Source: Paenibacillus sp. NEAU-GSW1 (lineage in GTDB: Bacteria; Bacillota; Bacilli; Paenibacillales; Paenibacillaceae). From it: a stretch of 64,000 nucleotides of DNA. The stretch spans positions 62,001 to 126,000 of the forward strand of contig NZ_WOVL01000011.1 in NCBI RefSeq assembly GCF_009737085.1. Reading direction: 5' to 3'. Position numbers and translations under genes: made by a program. The notes under the pieces were generated by a model that worked only from the letters and a program-made list of their open reading frames with translations, was not told the origin of the DNA and did no database searches. How positions within the stretch are numbered: the first letter of the stretch is position 1; each line of letters begins with the position of its first letter. Shown in pieces: positions 26,152-35,589 of the stretch.

Positions 26152-26722
26152 AAACCGAAATTTTTTGACCGGACTTGGCATCGGCATTATCGTTGGCGCG
26201 CTTCTGCTTCAGCTGATGCTCATAGGCGAGCAAAGCCAGCGAGAGCTCGGAGCTGGATTGAATGGGGCGGACGAGAAGCTTTATTCGCAAGCAGAGCTTG
26301 ATGCAGCTATAGAGGCCGAAAGAATGGACGCACAGTCGCGCCAATCGGCCGAGACAGCGACGGAGAGCGATGCTAAGAAAACAGAAGCGCCTTCAAATAC
26401 GCCAGCGGCGACCGAAACGCCGAAGCCTTCTGCAACGAGCGGCAATACAGAGAAGACCAAGCAGGAGACTCCTGTGGAACGCAAGGTGCGCATTGTCGGC
26501 GGCATGAATTTGACATCTACGGCGAAACTTCTGTTTGAAGAGGGCATTATTACGGATCAATCCGAGTTTATAGCAAAAATGAAACGGTCCAAGAAGCAGG
26601 TGCGCGCCGGCCATTTTTTATTTAAAGGACAGCCCGCGCTTGATGAGGTCATGAAAGTTATTACAAGCCAGCCGTTAACAAAAGAGGAAGTAGAAGCGTT
26701 GAAAAAACGAGGCATTGAATAA
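26144..26722 (+). CDS. Reduced MltG/YceG-like membrane protein (no catalytic domain)
   Basis: Product of 192 residues: N-terminal membrane anchor (about 7-26, FLTGLGIGIIVGALLLQLML), a Thr/Ala/Pro/Glu-rich linker (about 55-110), and a C-terminal module VRIVGGMNLTSTAKLLFEEG, then IITDQSEF and VRAGHFLFKGQPALDEVMKV, resembling the LysM-like N-terminal subdomain of MltG endolytic transglycosylases. MltG is normally about 340 aa or more; the catalytic domain is absent, so enzymatic activity is unlikely. The start is GTG 26144 after GGAGGAG. It is the last gene before the rpsB promoter. Confidence 0.72.
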   Translation: MLKNRNFLTGLGIGIIVGALLLQLMLIGEQSQRELGAGLNGADEKLYSQAELDAAIEAERMDAQSRQSAETATESDAKKTEAPSNTPAATETPKPSATSGNTEKTKQETPVERKVRIVGGMNLTSTAKLLFEEGIITDQSEFIAKMKRSKKQVRAGHFLFKGQPALDEVMKVITSQPLTKEEVEALKKRGIE

Positions 26723-26762
26723 ATCGCACAGTCCGTCAAAGCGAATAGATTTTCAAAGTTTG

Positions 26763-26791
26763 TTGCACCGGGCATACAGATATGATATAGT
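26763..26791 (+). promoter_or_regulatory. Sigma-A-type promoter of rpsB
   Basis: TTGCAC (26763-26768) and TATAGT (26786-26791) are separated by exactly 17 bases, close to the vegetative consensus. It lies 129 bases upstream of rpsB and gives the ribosomal gene expression independent of the flagellar operon. Confidence 0.8.
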
Positions 26792-26823
26792 AATTGACGG
26801 TGTTAAAAACACACGCCGATTAA

Positions 26824-26865
26824 TTCCGTTATTGGTGCTTCCGGTCGCCGGAAGTTTTAACGGAA
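26824..26865 (+). promoter_or_regulatory. Structured rpsB mRNA leader
   Basis: Downstream of the promoter, TTCCGTTA (26824-26831) pairs perfectly with TAACGGAA (26858-26865), enclosing a second perfect stem CTTCCGG/CCGGAAG (26838-26844/26848-26854) across an asymmetric internal loop. No T-run follows. A two-part stem with internal loop in a ribosomal protein leader is consistent with autoregulation by S2, but this is inference. Confidence 0.55.
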
Positions 26866-26919
26866 GATGATATCGGCGGCGGAGAACACACAAAAACCAC
26901 TATTAGGAGGTGTTGAAGA

Positions 26920-27618
26920 ATGGCGGTTATTTCCATGAAACAGCTTCTCGAAGCTGGGGTACACTTCGGTCACCAAACTCGTCGTTGGAACCCTAAGATG
27001 GATCGTTATATCTTCACCGAAAGAAACGGAATTTACATCATCGACTTGCAAAAAACAGTGAAAAAAGTTGAGGAAGCTTACAACTTTGTTCGCTCGATCG
27101 CTGCTGAAGGCGGCACTATGCTGTTCGTCGGCACGAAAAAACAAGCTCAAGATTCGGTTAAAGAAGAAGCAGAACGTTGCGGCAACTTCTACATCAACCA
27201 ACGTTGGCTCGGCGGCACGCTGACTAACTTCCAAACGATTCAAAAGCGTATCGATCGTCTTCGCACGCTGGAGAAATGGGCAGAGGACGGAACTTTCGAA
27301 GTTCTTCCTAAAAAAGAAGTTATCATCCTTAACAAAGAAAAAGACCGTCTGGAAAAATTCCTCGGCGGCATCAAAGGCATGAAAGGTTTGCCAAGCGCTT
27401 TGTTCATCATCGATCCTCGTAAAGAGCGTATCGCTGTTGCAGAAGCTCGCAAACTGGGTATCCCAATCGTAGGTATCGTTGATACGAACTGCGATCCAGA
27501 CGAAATCGACTATGTCATTCCTGGTAATGACGACGCGATTCGCGCAGTTAAATTGCTTACGTCCAAAATGGCTGACGCAATTGTGGAAGCAAACCAAGGC
27601 GAGCAAACTACTGCTTAA
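26920..27618 (+). CDS. rpsB: Ribosomal protein S2
   Basis: Small-subunit protein needed for S1 binding and 30S function. The 232-residue product begins [20 protein letters not shown], the S2 signature, and contains [16 protein letters not shown] and [30 protein letters not shown] precedes ATG 26920. The sequence is highly conserved. It has its own promoter and terminator, and is followed by tsf as in most bacteria. Confidence 0.98.
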   Translation: MAVISMKQLLEAGVHFGHQTRRWNPKMDRYIFTERNGIYIIDLQKTVKKVEEAYNFVRSIAAEGGTMLFVGTKKQAQDSVKEEAERCGNFYINQRWLGGTLTNFQTIQKRIDRLRTLEKWAEDGTFEVLPKKEVIILNKEKDRLEKFLGGIKGMKGLPSALFIIDPRKERIAVAEARKLGIPIVGIVDTNCDPDEIDYVIPGNDDAIRAVKLLTSKMADAIVEANQGEQTTA

Positions 27619-27634
27619 TAAGCTTGTTAGCTGC

Positions 27635-27677
27635 AAAGGGTGGTCAGACGGTGAAAGCCTCTCACCGCCCTTTTTTT
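27635..27677 (+). terminator. Rho-independent terminator/attenuator between rpsB and tsf
   Basis: A GC-rich hairpin (GGGTGGT 27638-27644 with ACCGCCC 27664-27670, or the alternative CGGTGA/TCACCG at 27649-27654/27662-27667) is followed by TTTTTTT (27671-27677). This is the first convincing terminator in the window; it may only partly reduce read-through into tsf. Confidence 0.85.
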
Positions 27678-27761
27678 GACTATATCGGAGCAAACTGTGT
27701 CACTTTGCTATACCGGATGTCAATAATAATACAAACGCAAAATATCAGGAGGGCTAATAAT

Positions 27762-28412
27762 ATGGCAGTTAGTGCTAGCGCAGTAAAAGAACTTCGTGAA
27801 AGAACAGGAGCAGGAATGCTCGATTGCAAAAAAGCTTTGGACGAAACAAACGGCGATATCCAGAAAGCAATTGATTTGCTTCGCGAGAAAGGTCTTTCCG
27901 CAGCGGCTAACAAAGCTGGCCGCGTTGCTACTGAAGGCGTAGTTGAATCGTACATTCACGCTGGCGGCCGTATCGGCGTTATCGTTGAAATTAACTGCGA
28001 AACGGACTTTGTTGCTAAAACAGATCAATTCCGCGCATTCGCTAAAGATATCGCAATGCACATCGCGGCTGTCAACCCTAAATTTGTTCGTCGCGAAGAA
28101 GTTCCTGCTGACGAGCTCGAGAAAGAACGCGAAATCCTTCGCGCTCAAGCGCTGAACGAAGGCAAGCCTGAGAAAATCGTTGAAAAAATGGTTGAAGGCC
28201 GCATTTCGAAATACTACGAAGAGTATTGCTTGCTTGAGCAATCTTTCGTAAAAGATCCAGACAAAACAATCTCCGCATTGCTGAACGAGAAAGTAAGCGC
28301 AATCGGCGAAAACATTTCGATCCGTCGCTTTGTTCGTTATGAACTGGGCGAAGGCTTGGAGAAAAAAGTGGATAACTTCGTTGAAGAAGTTATGGCTCAA
28401 GCGAAACTGTAA
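27762..28412 (+). CDS. tsf: Elongation factor Ts
   Basis: Guanine nucleotide exchange factor of EF-Tu. The 216-residue product is the compact form found in many Firmicutes. N-terminal UBA-like domain with [20 protein letters not shown] and the [10 protein letters not shown] motif (ETDFVAK) of the EF-Tu contact are present. The open frame extends upstream to 27624 through the terminator, but ATG 27762 after AGGAGGGCTAATAAT is the true start by homology and ribosome site. Confidence 0.98.
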   Translation: MAVSASAVKELRERTGAGMLDCKKALDETNGDIQKAIDLLREKGLSAAANKAGRVATEGVVESYIHAGGRIGVIVEINCETDFVAKTDQFRAFAKDIAMHIAAVNPKFVRREEVPADELEKEREILRAQALNEGKPEKIVEKMVEGRISKYYEEYCLLEQSFVKDPDKTISALLNEKVSAIGENISIRRFVRYELGEGLEKKVDNFVEEVMAQAKL

Positions 28413-28423
28413 TCCGAACGCAC

Positions 28424-28457
28424 AGGCGGGGCGGGGCGTCCGCCCCGCCTTTTTTTA
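28424..28457 (+). terminator. Rho-independent terminator of tsf
   Basis: AGGCGGGGCGG (28424-28434) and CCGCCCCGCCT (28440-28450) form a perfect 11-bp GC stem with a 5-base loop, followed by a run of T to 28456. Confidence 0.95.
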
Positions 28458-28461
28458 CCAC

Positions 28462-28508
28462 ATCGGAAAGTATAAGTTTTCTGCGCTGGAAAACTTATAC
28501 TTTCCGAT
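28462..28508. repeat. Perfect 20-bp inverted repeat between tsf and pyrH
   Basis: Arms 28462-28481 (ATCGGAAAGTATAAGTTTTC) and 28489-28508 are exact reverse complements around the 7-base spacer TGCGCTG. It begins 5 bases after the tsf terminator and has no T-run of its own. Possible explanations are an intergenic REP-like palindrome, an RNA-processing site or a protein-binding site. Confidence 0.75.
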
Positions 28509-28548
28509 TGGGGATAAAAATCGCCGTTAAAAATAAACAGTCACATAA

Positions 28549-29303
<755 letters not shown>

Positions 29304-29304
<1 letters not shown>

Positions 29305-29858
29305 TGCCGCAAGCTGTGAAGAAAAACGCAGAAGAACGGATGGAGAAAGCTATTGGCGCTTTGAAGCGCGACTTGGCAACATTGCGCGCAGGACGCGCAA
29401 CTCCAGCTTTGCTAGACCGCGTTCAAGTTGAATATTACGGCGCGCTGACGCCTGTAACGCAATTGGCTAACGTAAACACGCCGGACTCCCGCACGCTGTT
29501 CATTCAGCCTTGGGATAAATCGTCCATTGCAGCAATCGAGAAAGCGATTATGAAGTCGGATCTCGGTTTGACGCCTTCGAACGACGGAGCGTCGATTCGT
29601 ATTACTATTCCGCCGCTCACTGAAGAGCGCCGCGCAGAGCTTGTGAAAATGACGAAGAAATTTGGCGAAGAAGCTAAGGTGGCGATTCGCAACATTCGCC
29701 GCGACGCGAATGACGACATTAAAAAGATGGAGAAAACGACGATCTCGGAAGACGAGTCGCGCCGCCATCAGGACGACATTCAAAAAGCGACTGACCGTTT
29801 TATTGTTGAAGTCGATAAAGTGCTTGTCGCTAAAGAAAAAGAGATCATGGAAGTTTAA
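29304..29858 (+). CDS. frr: Ribosome recycling factor
   Basis: Splits post-termination ribosomes with EF-G. The 184-residue product is standard length, with [20 protein letters not shown] near the start and the three-helix bundle segment [20 protein letters not shown]. It starts within the pyrH stop codon (TAATG), so the two are translationally coupled. Confidence 0.98.
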
Positions 29859-29914
29859 TTCACTTCCGTTTCTGCTTGAGGCAGGGTTTGGATTTCCGGG
29901 TGGGAGGAACGTAG

Positions 29915-30679
29915 ATGATCAGTCGGCTTTGGACCAAATTAGGCAAATCGTCCCCACAAAAGGCTGAAATGCCTCAGCTAGATAAAGTGCCTGATCATGT
30001 TGCCATCATTATGGATGGCAACGGACGCTGGGCCAAAGATCGCGGATTGCCGCGCATTGCGGGTCATCATACCGGTATGAAGGCAATCAATCGCGTCGTT
30101 AGGGCAGCTGATAAGCTTGGCGTGAAATATTTGACGCTGTACGCTTTTTCGACAGAAAATTGGAAACGTCCGAAGGATGAAGTCGATTTTCTGATGAGGC
30201 TTCCTCAGCAGTTTCTTGAGATTGAACTGGAGGAGCTCATTCAGAAAAACGTCAAGGTTCGAATGATGGGCAACAAAACGGATTTGCCTTCCTATACGAT
30301 TGATGCGGTCGAGCAAGCGATGGAGAAAACGAAGGACAATACAGGCCTTGTGCTTAATTTTGCCCTCAATTACGGCAGCCGTAAAGAAATGATCGATGCG
30401 ATCAAGGAAATTGCGGGAGAGGTAAAGGACGGACATCTCTCGCTGGAGCAAATCGATGAGCAATTGATGGGAGGAAAACTGCTTAGCAGCGATCTTCCTG
30501 ACCCTGATCTGCTTATTCGAACGAGCGGCGAATTACGGCTAAGCAATTTCATGCTTTGGCAGCTTGCTTACAGCGAGTTGTGGTTTACGGACATATACTG
30601 GCCAGAGTTCACCGAGATTCATTTTCAAGAAGCGGTGCTGCAATATCAACGCCGTAAACGGCGGTTTGGCGGCTTGTAA
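29915..30679 (+). CDS. uppS: Undecaprenyl diphosphate synthase
   Basis: cis-Prenyltransferase making the C55 lipid carrier for peptidoglycan and wall polymers. The 254-residue product has the catalytic motif IIMDGNGRWAKDRGLPRIAG (Asp at about residue 34) and the C-terminal DLLIRTSGELRLSNFMLWQ followed by SELWFTDIYWP. GGTGGGAGGAACGTAG precedes ATG 29915. A short non-homologous basic N-terminal extension precedes the core. The gene is followed by cdsA. Confidence 0.97.
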   Translation: MISRLWTKLGKSSPQKAEMPQLDKVPDHVAIIMDGNGRWAKDRGLPRIAGHHTGMKAINRVVRAADKLGVKYLTLYAFSTENWKRPKDEVDFLMRLPQQFLEIELEELIQKNVKVRMMGNKTDLPSYTIDAVEQAMEKTKDNTGLVLNFALNYGSRKEMIDAIKEIAGEVKDGHLSLEQIDEQLMGGKLLSSDLPDPDLLIRTSGELRLSNFMLWQLAYSELWFTDIYWPEFTEIHFQEAVLQYQRRKRRFGGL

Positions 30680-30700
30680 GCTTCCTTAACGGAGAGTGAC

Positions 30701-31501
30701 TTGATTTTGAAACAAAGAATCGTGACTGGCGTTATTGCAGCCGCCGGATTTGTAGCCATCGCGCTTGCCGGTGGCTGGTTTTATGCCGGTCTTCTTGTAT
30801 TGATGGCCATTGTCGGTTTTTATGAATATGTGAGAATGAACGGCATGGACTGGCGTCATCCCGCCTCTATTATCGGTTTTGCGGCAATGCTGATGCTCGC
30901 TCTTCCGTGGCAATTGATCGGCTGGGATCAGCCCTCGGCATTAGCTGTTTTGTGGATCGAGGCGTTGCTTCTATTATCAGTCACCGTCATTGCGAAAAAT
31001 AAGATAACGATTGATAGCGTTGCGCTGATGCTGCTCGGTTCGCTTTACGTCGGATATGGGTTTGGCGCGTTGAATGCGGTGCGCCAGTTGGAAGAGAACG
31101 GCATGTTCTGGACGTTTATGCTGCTCGGTTGCATTATTGCCTCGGATGTGGGCGCCTATTTCGTCGGACGAGCAATCGGAAGGAATAAGCTTTGGCCTTC
31201 TATTAGTCCAAACAAAACGATTGAAGGCGCGGTTGGCGGCATTCTGTTATCGCTGGTTACGGCTATTTGCTTTGCTATTGCAGCTCCGGACAAGATCGAA
31301 ATTGCAATTGCTTTAGTCATTGGCCTCATTGCCGCTGTGGCAGGACAAATGGGCGACTTGATTCAATCGGCATATAAGCGGGTTCGCGATATTAAAGATA
31401 CCGGCGCAATTTTACCTGGACATGGCGGTATTCTTGACCGCTGCGACAGTTGGATTATCGTTTTTCCGCTTGTCGTCCTATCGGGATTGCTGCCTACATA
31501 A
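30701..31501 (+). CDS. cdsA: Phosphatidate cytidylyltransferase
   Basis: Integral membrane enzyme making CDP-diacylglycerol from phosphatidate and CTP. Product of 266 residues with about seven hydrophobic segments and the C-terminal CDS signature (KDTGAILPGHGGILDRCDSW). TTG 30701 follows GGAGAGTGA with acceptable spacing; TTG 30707 is an alternative. A terminator follows directly. Confidence 0.96.
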   Translation: MILKQRIVTGVIAAAGFVAIALAGGWFYAGLLVLMAIVGFYEYVRMNGMDWRHPASIIGFAAMLMLALPWQLIGWDQPSALAVLWIEALLLLSVTVIAKNKITIDSVALMLLGSLYVGYGFGALNAVRQLEENGMFWTFMLLGCIIASDVGAYFVGRAIGRNKLWPSISPNKTIEGAVGGILLSLVTAICFAIAAPDKIEIAIALVIGLIAAVAGQMGDLIQSAYKRVRDIKDTGAILPGHGGILDRCDSWIIVFPLVVLSGLLPT

Positions 31502-31510
31502 ATGAAATGA

Positions 31511-31540
31511 TTTGCCGCCAAAGGGCGGCAAAGCTTTTTT
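31511..31540 (+). terminator. Rho-independent terminator after cdsA
   Basis: TTTGCCGCC (31511-31519) and GGCGGCAAA (31524-31532) form a 9-bp stem with loop AAAG, followed by GCTTTTTT. It separates cdsA from dxr, though dxr has no obvious separate promoter, so partial read-through is likely. Confidence 0.85.
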
Positions 31541-31574
31541 AATGAACCGGAATACAGGTAAGCGAGGGATAACG

Positions 31575-32711
31575 ATGAAAGTAACGATTTTAGGCTCGAC
31601 CGGATCAATCGGAACACAAACGTTGGACGTCATATCAGCCGACCGCGACCGATACGAAGTAGTCGGCCTGTCCGCCGGAGGCAATGTAGACTTGCTTGTT
31701 CAACAAGCGTTGTTATTCCAGCCCAAGATCGTTTGCTTGGCGTCGAAGGAATTGGCGGATGAAGCGAAGAGTCAGCTTCCTGCTTCGATCCGCGTCGTGT
31801 ATGGCGAAGAGGGACTTATCGAGACAGCGGCATCGACCGATGCTGAAATTGTCGTAACAGCAATTATGGGAAGCCGCGGTTTGCCTGCGACGTTGGCAGC
31901 CATCGATGCCGGCAAAAAAATCGGCCTCGCGAATAAAGAGACGTTAGTAACAGCCGGTCATATCGTAATGGAGCGCGCAAAGCAAAAGGGTGTGCCGATT
32001 ATTCCGATAGACAGCGAGCATTCCGCAATCTATCAATGCTTGAACGGTGAAGATTTGCGGTCGTTAAGCCGAATTACGCTTACAGCATCGGGAGGCTCAT
32101 TCCGCGATCGCACAAGAGAGCAGCTTGCAGGCGTTACCGTACAGGAGGCGCTTAATCATCCCAATTGGTCGATGGGCGCAAAAATTACGATCGATTCGGC
32201 TACAATGGTCAATAAAGGGCTTGAGGTCATCGAAGCGAAATGGTTGTTTGGCGTCAGCTACGATCAAATCGACGTACTCATTCATCCAGAGAGCATTATC
32301 CATTCTTATGTAGAGTTCACCGACAATAGCGTTATGGCACAGATGGGGCTGCCGGACATGCGTGTACCGATTCAATATGCGCTAACCTATCCGGAACGGA
32401 GACCGACTCCGACCGGCAAGCTTAATCTTGCCGCAATCGGCAAGCTTCATTTCCGCGAAATGGACTTTGACCGATACCCGTGCTTGCGGCTTGCCTTTGA
32501 ATGCGGCAGAGCGGGACAGTCGGCGCCTACTGTTTTCAATGCAGCGAACGAAGTTGCTGTAGGTCGTTTCTTGAACGGCGAAATCGACTTCCTCTCAATT
32601 GAACGCGTGCTTGAACAGGTGCTGGAGCGTCATACTGTGACCGATGTCAGCGATATCGAAACGATCGCTTCGATTGATAGTTGGGCGCGTCAAACGGCGG
32701 CCGTTATTTAG
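31575..32711 (+). CDS. dxr: 1-deoxy-D-xylulose 5-phosphate reductoisomerase
   Basis: Second enzyme of the non-mevalonate isoprenoid pathway, feeding uppS. Product of 378 residues: NADPH-binding GSTGSIGTQTLDVISADRDR, GLANKETLVTAGHIV, the active-site PIDSEHSAIYQCLNG (metal-binding Asp/Glu) and HPNWSMGAKITIDSATMVNK. The open frame reaches 31512 through the terminator; ATG 31575 after GCGAGGGATAACG is the supported start. Confidence 0.97.
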   Translation: MKVTILGSTGSIGTQTLDVISADRDRYEVVGLSAGGNVDLLVQQALLFQPKIVCLASKELADEAKSQLPASIRVVYGEEGLIETAASTDAEIVVTAIMGSRGLPATLAAIDAGKKIGLANKETLVTAGHIVMERAKQKGVPIIPIDSEHSAIYQCLNGEDLRSLSRITLTASGGSFRDRTREQLAGVTVQEALNHPNWSMGAKITIDSATMVNKGLEVIEAKWLFGVSYDQIDVLIHPESIIHSYVEFTDNSVMAQMGLPDMRVPIQYALTYPERRPTPTGKLNLAAIGKLHFREMDFDRYPCLRLAFECGRAGQSAPTVFNAANEVAVGRFLNGEIDFLSIERVLEQVLERHTVTDVSDIETIASIDSWARQTAAVI

Positions 32712-32797
32712 CTTATGCGGCAACCTGTGGTTCTCTTGTATCGAACGGGAGAATAATGATAATCTATGTACAGGCCGTTACGAACAGGAGGCTCGTT

Positions 32798-34078
32798 ATG
32801 GAGACGATACAGGTCGTATTTTTAACCGTGCTCGTATTTTTTGTCATTGTGACCATACATGAATGGGGTCATTACTACTTTGCCAAGAGGGCCGGCATAT
32901 TGGTAAGAGAATTTGCGATCGGCTTCGGGCCGAAGCTGTTCTCGATTAAACGCGGAGAAACCCGGTTTACGCTGCGCCTTGTGCCGGCCGGGGGGTTCGT
33001 TCGGATGGCCGGCGAGGATCCGGAAATCGTTGATGTGAGCGAAGGCCAGACGGTTGCGCTTCGCGTAAAGGACGATAAAGTAACACGAATATATTTGGAT
33101 CGGCTGGATGAGAGAAGCGGAGTCGTTCGCGGAGAAGTGACTGCGATCGATTTGGAGCGGGATCTTTTCGTATCACTCGATCTCGACGGCGAAATCGAGA
33201 GGTTCCGCGTCCATCCGCAAGCTTTGATGATTTCGAAAGGCAAAGAAACGCAAATTGCTCCGATAGATCGCCAGTTCGGCAGCAAATCGGTAGGCGCGAG
33301 AGCAATGGCGATTTTTGCCGGCCCGATGATGAACTTTATTTTGGCGTTTGTGCTGTTTGCCGTTTGCGTGCAAATGGCAGGCGTTCCGAAAGAAAATCCG
33401 GATAAGCTGTTTGTCGGATCGATTACGGATAAAAGTCCGGCCTCAGGATCCGATTTGAAGCGCGGGGACACGATATTTGCAGTCAATGGAACGCCGATTG
33501 GCGGCAACTTTAAATTAATGGTTGATATTATCAACAAATCGAAGGATACAGCCGTGAAGTTCGATATCATTCGCGAAGGCGTTAAGCATTCCGTTAATAT
33601 CACGCCGGCATTTGACAAGGAATCCCAAAGCTACAGGGTTGGAATTTCTGCAGACCCGCAGACCAGACCCGCAACCTTTATGGAAACCTTTACGATTGCC
33701 GGCAAACAGATGAAAGTTTGGACGATCAACATTTTTGAAGGGTTCAAAAAAATTATTACGGCTCAGTTCAAGCTCAGCGATATCGGCGGTCCGGTTAGAA
33801 CTGCGCAGTATACGAGTCAGTTTGCAGCTGAAGGCATTGACAAGTTGACATTTTGGACCGCAATACTCAGCTTGTACTTAGGCATTTTCAATCTGATGCC
33901 GATCCCGGCGTTGGATGGAAGCCGTTTAATCTTTATTGGTATTGAAGCAGTGCGCGGCCGTCCGGTTAATCCGAATCGGGAGAGCATGGTTCATTTTATC
34001 GGCTTCGCATTAATCATGCTGCTGATGGTTGTTGTAACGTTTAACGATATTTTGCTATTGGTGCGAGGGGAGCAATAA
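32798..34078 (+). CDS. rseP: RseP/RasP site-2 intramembrane zinc protease
   Basis: Membrane metalloprotease cleaving anti-sigma factors and cell-division or signal-peptide remnants within the membrane. The 426-residue product has the zinc motif HEWGH (residues 21-25), a PDZ domain (about 200-280, FVGSITDKSPASGSDLKRGD), and the second metal motif in NLMPIPALDGSRL near the C-terminal membrane segments. The upstream frame extends into dxr, but ATG 32798 six bases after AGGAGG is clear. proS begins seven bases after the stop. Confidence 0.95.
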   Translation: METIQVVFLTVLVFFVIVTIHEWGHYYFAKRAGILVREFAIGFGPKLFSIKRGETRFTLRLVPAGGFVRMAGEDPEIVDVSEGQTVALRVKDDKVTRIYLDRLDERSGVVRGEVTAIDLERDLFVSLDLDGEIERFRVHPQALMISKGKETQIAPIDRQFGSKSVGARAMAIFAGPMMNFILAFVLFAVCVQMAGVPKENPDKLFVGSITDKSPASGSDLKRGDTIFAVNGTPIGGNFKLMVDIINKSKDTAVKFDIIREGVKHSVNITPAFDKESQSYRVGISADPQTRPATFMETFTIAGKQMKVWTINIFEGFKKIITAQFKLSDIGGPVRTAQYTSQFAAEGIDKLTFWTAILSLYLGIFNLMPIPALDGSRLIFIGIEAVRGRPVNPNRESMVHFIGFALIMLLMVVVTFNDILLLVRGEQ

Positions 34079-34085
34079 GCCGGTT

Positions 34086-35534
34086 ATGTCGAAGGATAAA
34101 CAATTTGTGACCGAAATTACGCCGCAAGGCGAAGATTTTTCAAGATGGTATATTGATGTCATCAAAAAAGCGGAACTGATGGATTACTCGCCTGTTCGCG
34201 GCTGCATCGTATTTCGTCCGGAAGGCTATGAGCTGTGGGAAAACATCCAGCGTGATCTGGACCGCCGCTTCAAAGAAACGGGCCATCGCAACGCATACTT
34301 CCCGCTCTTTATTCCCGAGAGCTTTTTCCAGAAAGAGAAGGAGCATGTAGAAGGCTTTAACCCGGAGCTTCCGTGGGTTACGGAAGCGGCCGGCGAGAAG
34401 CTGGAGGAGCGGCTCGCCATTCGTCCGACATCCGAAACGATGTTCGGGCATATGTACGCCAAATGGATTCAATCTTATCGCGATCTGCCGTTGCTCATCA
34501 ATCAATGGGCAAATGTAGTGCGCTGGGAAAAACGGACGCTGCCTTTCCTTCGTACAAGCGAGTTTTTGTGGCAAGAAGGCCACACGGCTCATGAGAATGA
34601 AGAAGAAGCTCGCGATGAAACGATGAAAATGCTTGATGTTTACCGCCAATTCGTCGAAGAGTTTCTTGCAATTCCGGTTATCGTCGGCGAAAAAACGCCT
34701 TCCGAGCGTTTTGCCGGCGCCGTAAACACGTATTCGATCGAAGCGATGATGAAAGACGGACGCGCTGTACAAGCGGGTACTTCCCATTATCTCGGTACTA
34801 AATTTGCCGTTGCATTCGATATCAAATATTTGGATCGTGAAAATACGCTGCAATTCGCGCACACAACTTCCTGGGGCGTGAGCACGCGACTGATCGGCGC
34901 TTTGATCATGGTTCACGGCGACGACCGCGGCCTTGCGCTGCCGCCGAAAGTTGCGCCTACACAAGTCATTATGATTCCGATTGGTCCGTCTAAGACTCGC
35001 GATCAAGTCGTTGGCCGCGTGGACGAGCTGTATGCCGAGCTTAAAAAAGCAGGCGTTCGCGTCCGGGTTGACGATCGTTCGGACGTAAGTCCGGGCTGGA
35101 AATTTAACGAGTATGAAATGCGCGGCGTACCGCTCCGTTTGGAGCTTGGACCTCGCGACATGGAGAATGGCGTTGTCGTTCTCGTCTCGCGCGTCACCGG
35201 CGAGAAGAAGATCGTCAGCCAAGATAATCTCGTTGCCGAAGTAGAAACGATGCTGGCTGAAATTCAGCAATCGATGTTCGAGAAAGCGAAGCAGTTCCGC
35301 GAGGATAACTTCTACGATGTCGATACGCTGGATCAAATGAAAGCTTCGATGGAAGAGAAACGCGGCTTTGTGCTGGCAGGCTGGTGCGGTTCCGCCGCTT
35401 GCGAGAAGCAAGTGAAAGAAGAAACCGGCGCAACGAGCCGCAACATTCCATTTGAGCCGGAGAAGAAGAAGAGCAGCTGCCTCGTATGCGGCGAGCATGC
35501 CGAGCATACAGTCGTTTTTGCCCGCGCCTATTAA
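34086..35534 (+). CDS. proS: Prolyl-tRNA synthetase, archaeal/eukaryotic (short) type
   Basis: Charges tRNA-Pro. Product of 482 residues rather than the roughly 565-570 of the usual bacterial form; it lacks the INS editing insertion and ends in a Cys-rich zinc-type domain and a terminal aromatic (CLVCGEHAEHTVVFARAY), features of the archaeal/eukaryotic ProRS class. Class II motifs are present: FRPEGYELWENIQRD, VVRWEKRTLPFLRTSEFLWQ and RLIGALIMVHGDDRGLALPP. ATG 34086 follows GAGGGGAG with long spacing. The place between rseP and polC is the normal proS locus, implying replacement in situ or ancestral possession. Confidence 0.96.
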   Translation: MSKDKQFVTEITPQGEDFSRWYIDVIKKAELMDYSPVRGCIVFRPEGYELWENIQRDLDRRFKETGHRNAYFPLFIPESFFQKEKEHVEGFNPELPWVTEAAGEKLEERLAIRPTSETMFGHMYAKWIQSYRDLPLLINQWANVVRWEKRTLPFLRTSEFLWQEGHTAHENEEEARDETMKMLDVYRQFVEEFLAIPVIVGEKTPSERFAGAVNTYSIEAMMKDGRAVQAGTSHYLGTKFAVAFDIKYLDRENTLQFAHTTSWGVSTRLIGALIMVHGDDRGLALPPKVAPTQVIMIPIGPSKTRDQVVGRVDELYAELKKAGVRVRVDDRSDVSPGWKFNEYEMRGVPLRLELGPRDMENGVVVLVSRVTGEKKIVSQDNLVAEVETMLAEIQQSMFEKAKQFREDNFYDVDTLDQMKASMEEKRGFVLAGWCGSAACEKQVKEETGATSRNIPFEPEKKKSSCLVCGEHAEHTVVFARAY

Positions 35535-35589
35535 TAGCAAAGTTTTATGATATAAGTTTTGCCCTGATGTAAGGAGTTGACCGATAACG

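Noticed and set aside
27690..27730. Possible promoter for tsf around TGTGTCACTTTGCTATACC
   Set aside because: No -35/-10 pair with correct spacing could be supported; only the word GTGTCACTTTG, also seen near 39931, was noted.
27624..27761. N-terminal extension of EF-Ts upstream of 27762
   Set aside because: The extension reads through the rpsB terminator and is absent from the family; a strong ribosome site precedes ATG 27762.
34140..35540. 466-codon minus-strand frame opposite proS
   Set aside because: It covers the same bases as an intact ProRS, has no recognisable domain and is explained by the codon usage of the sense gene.
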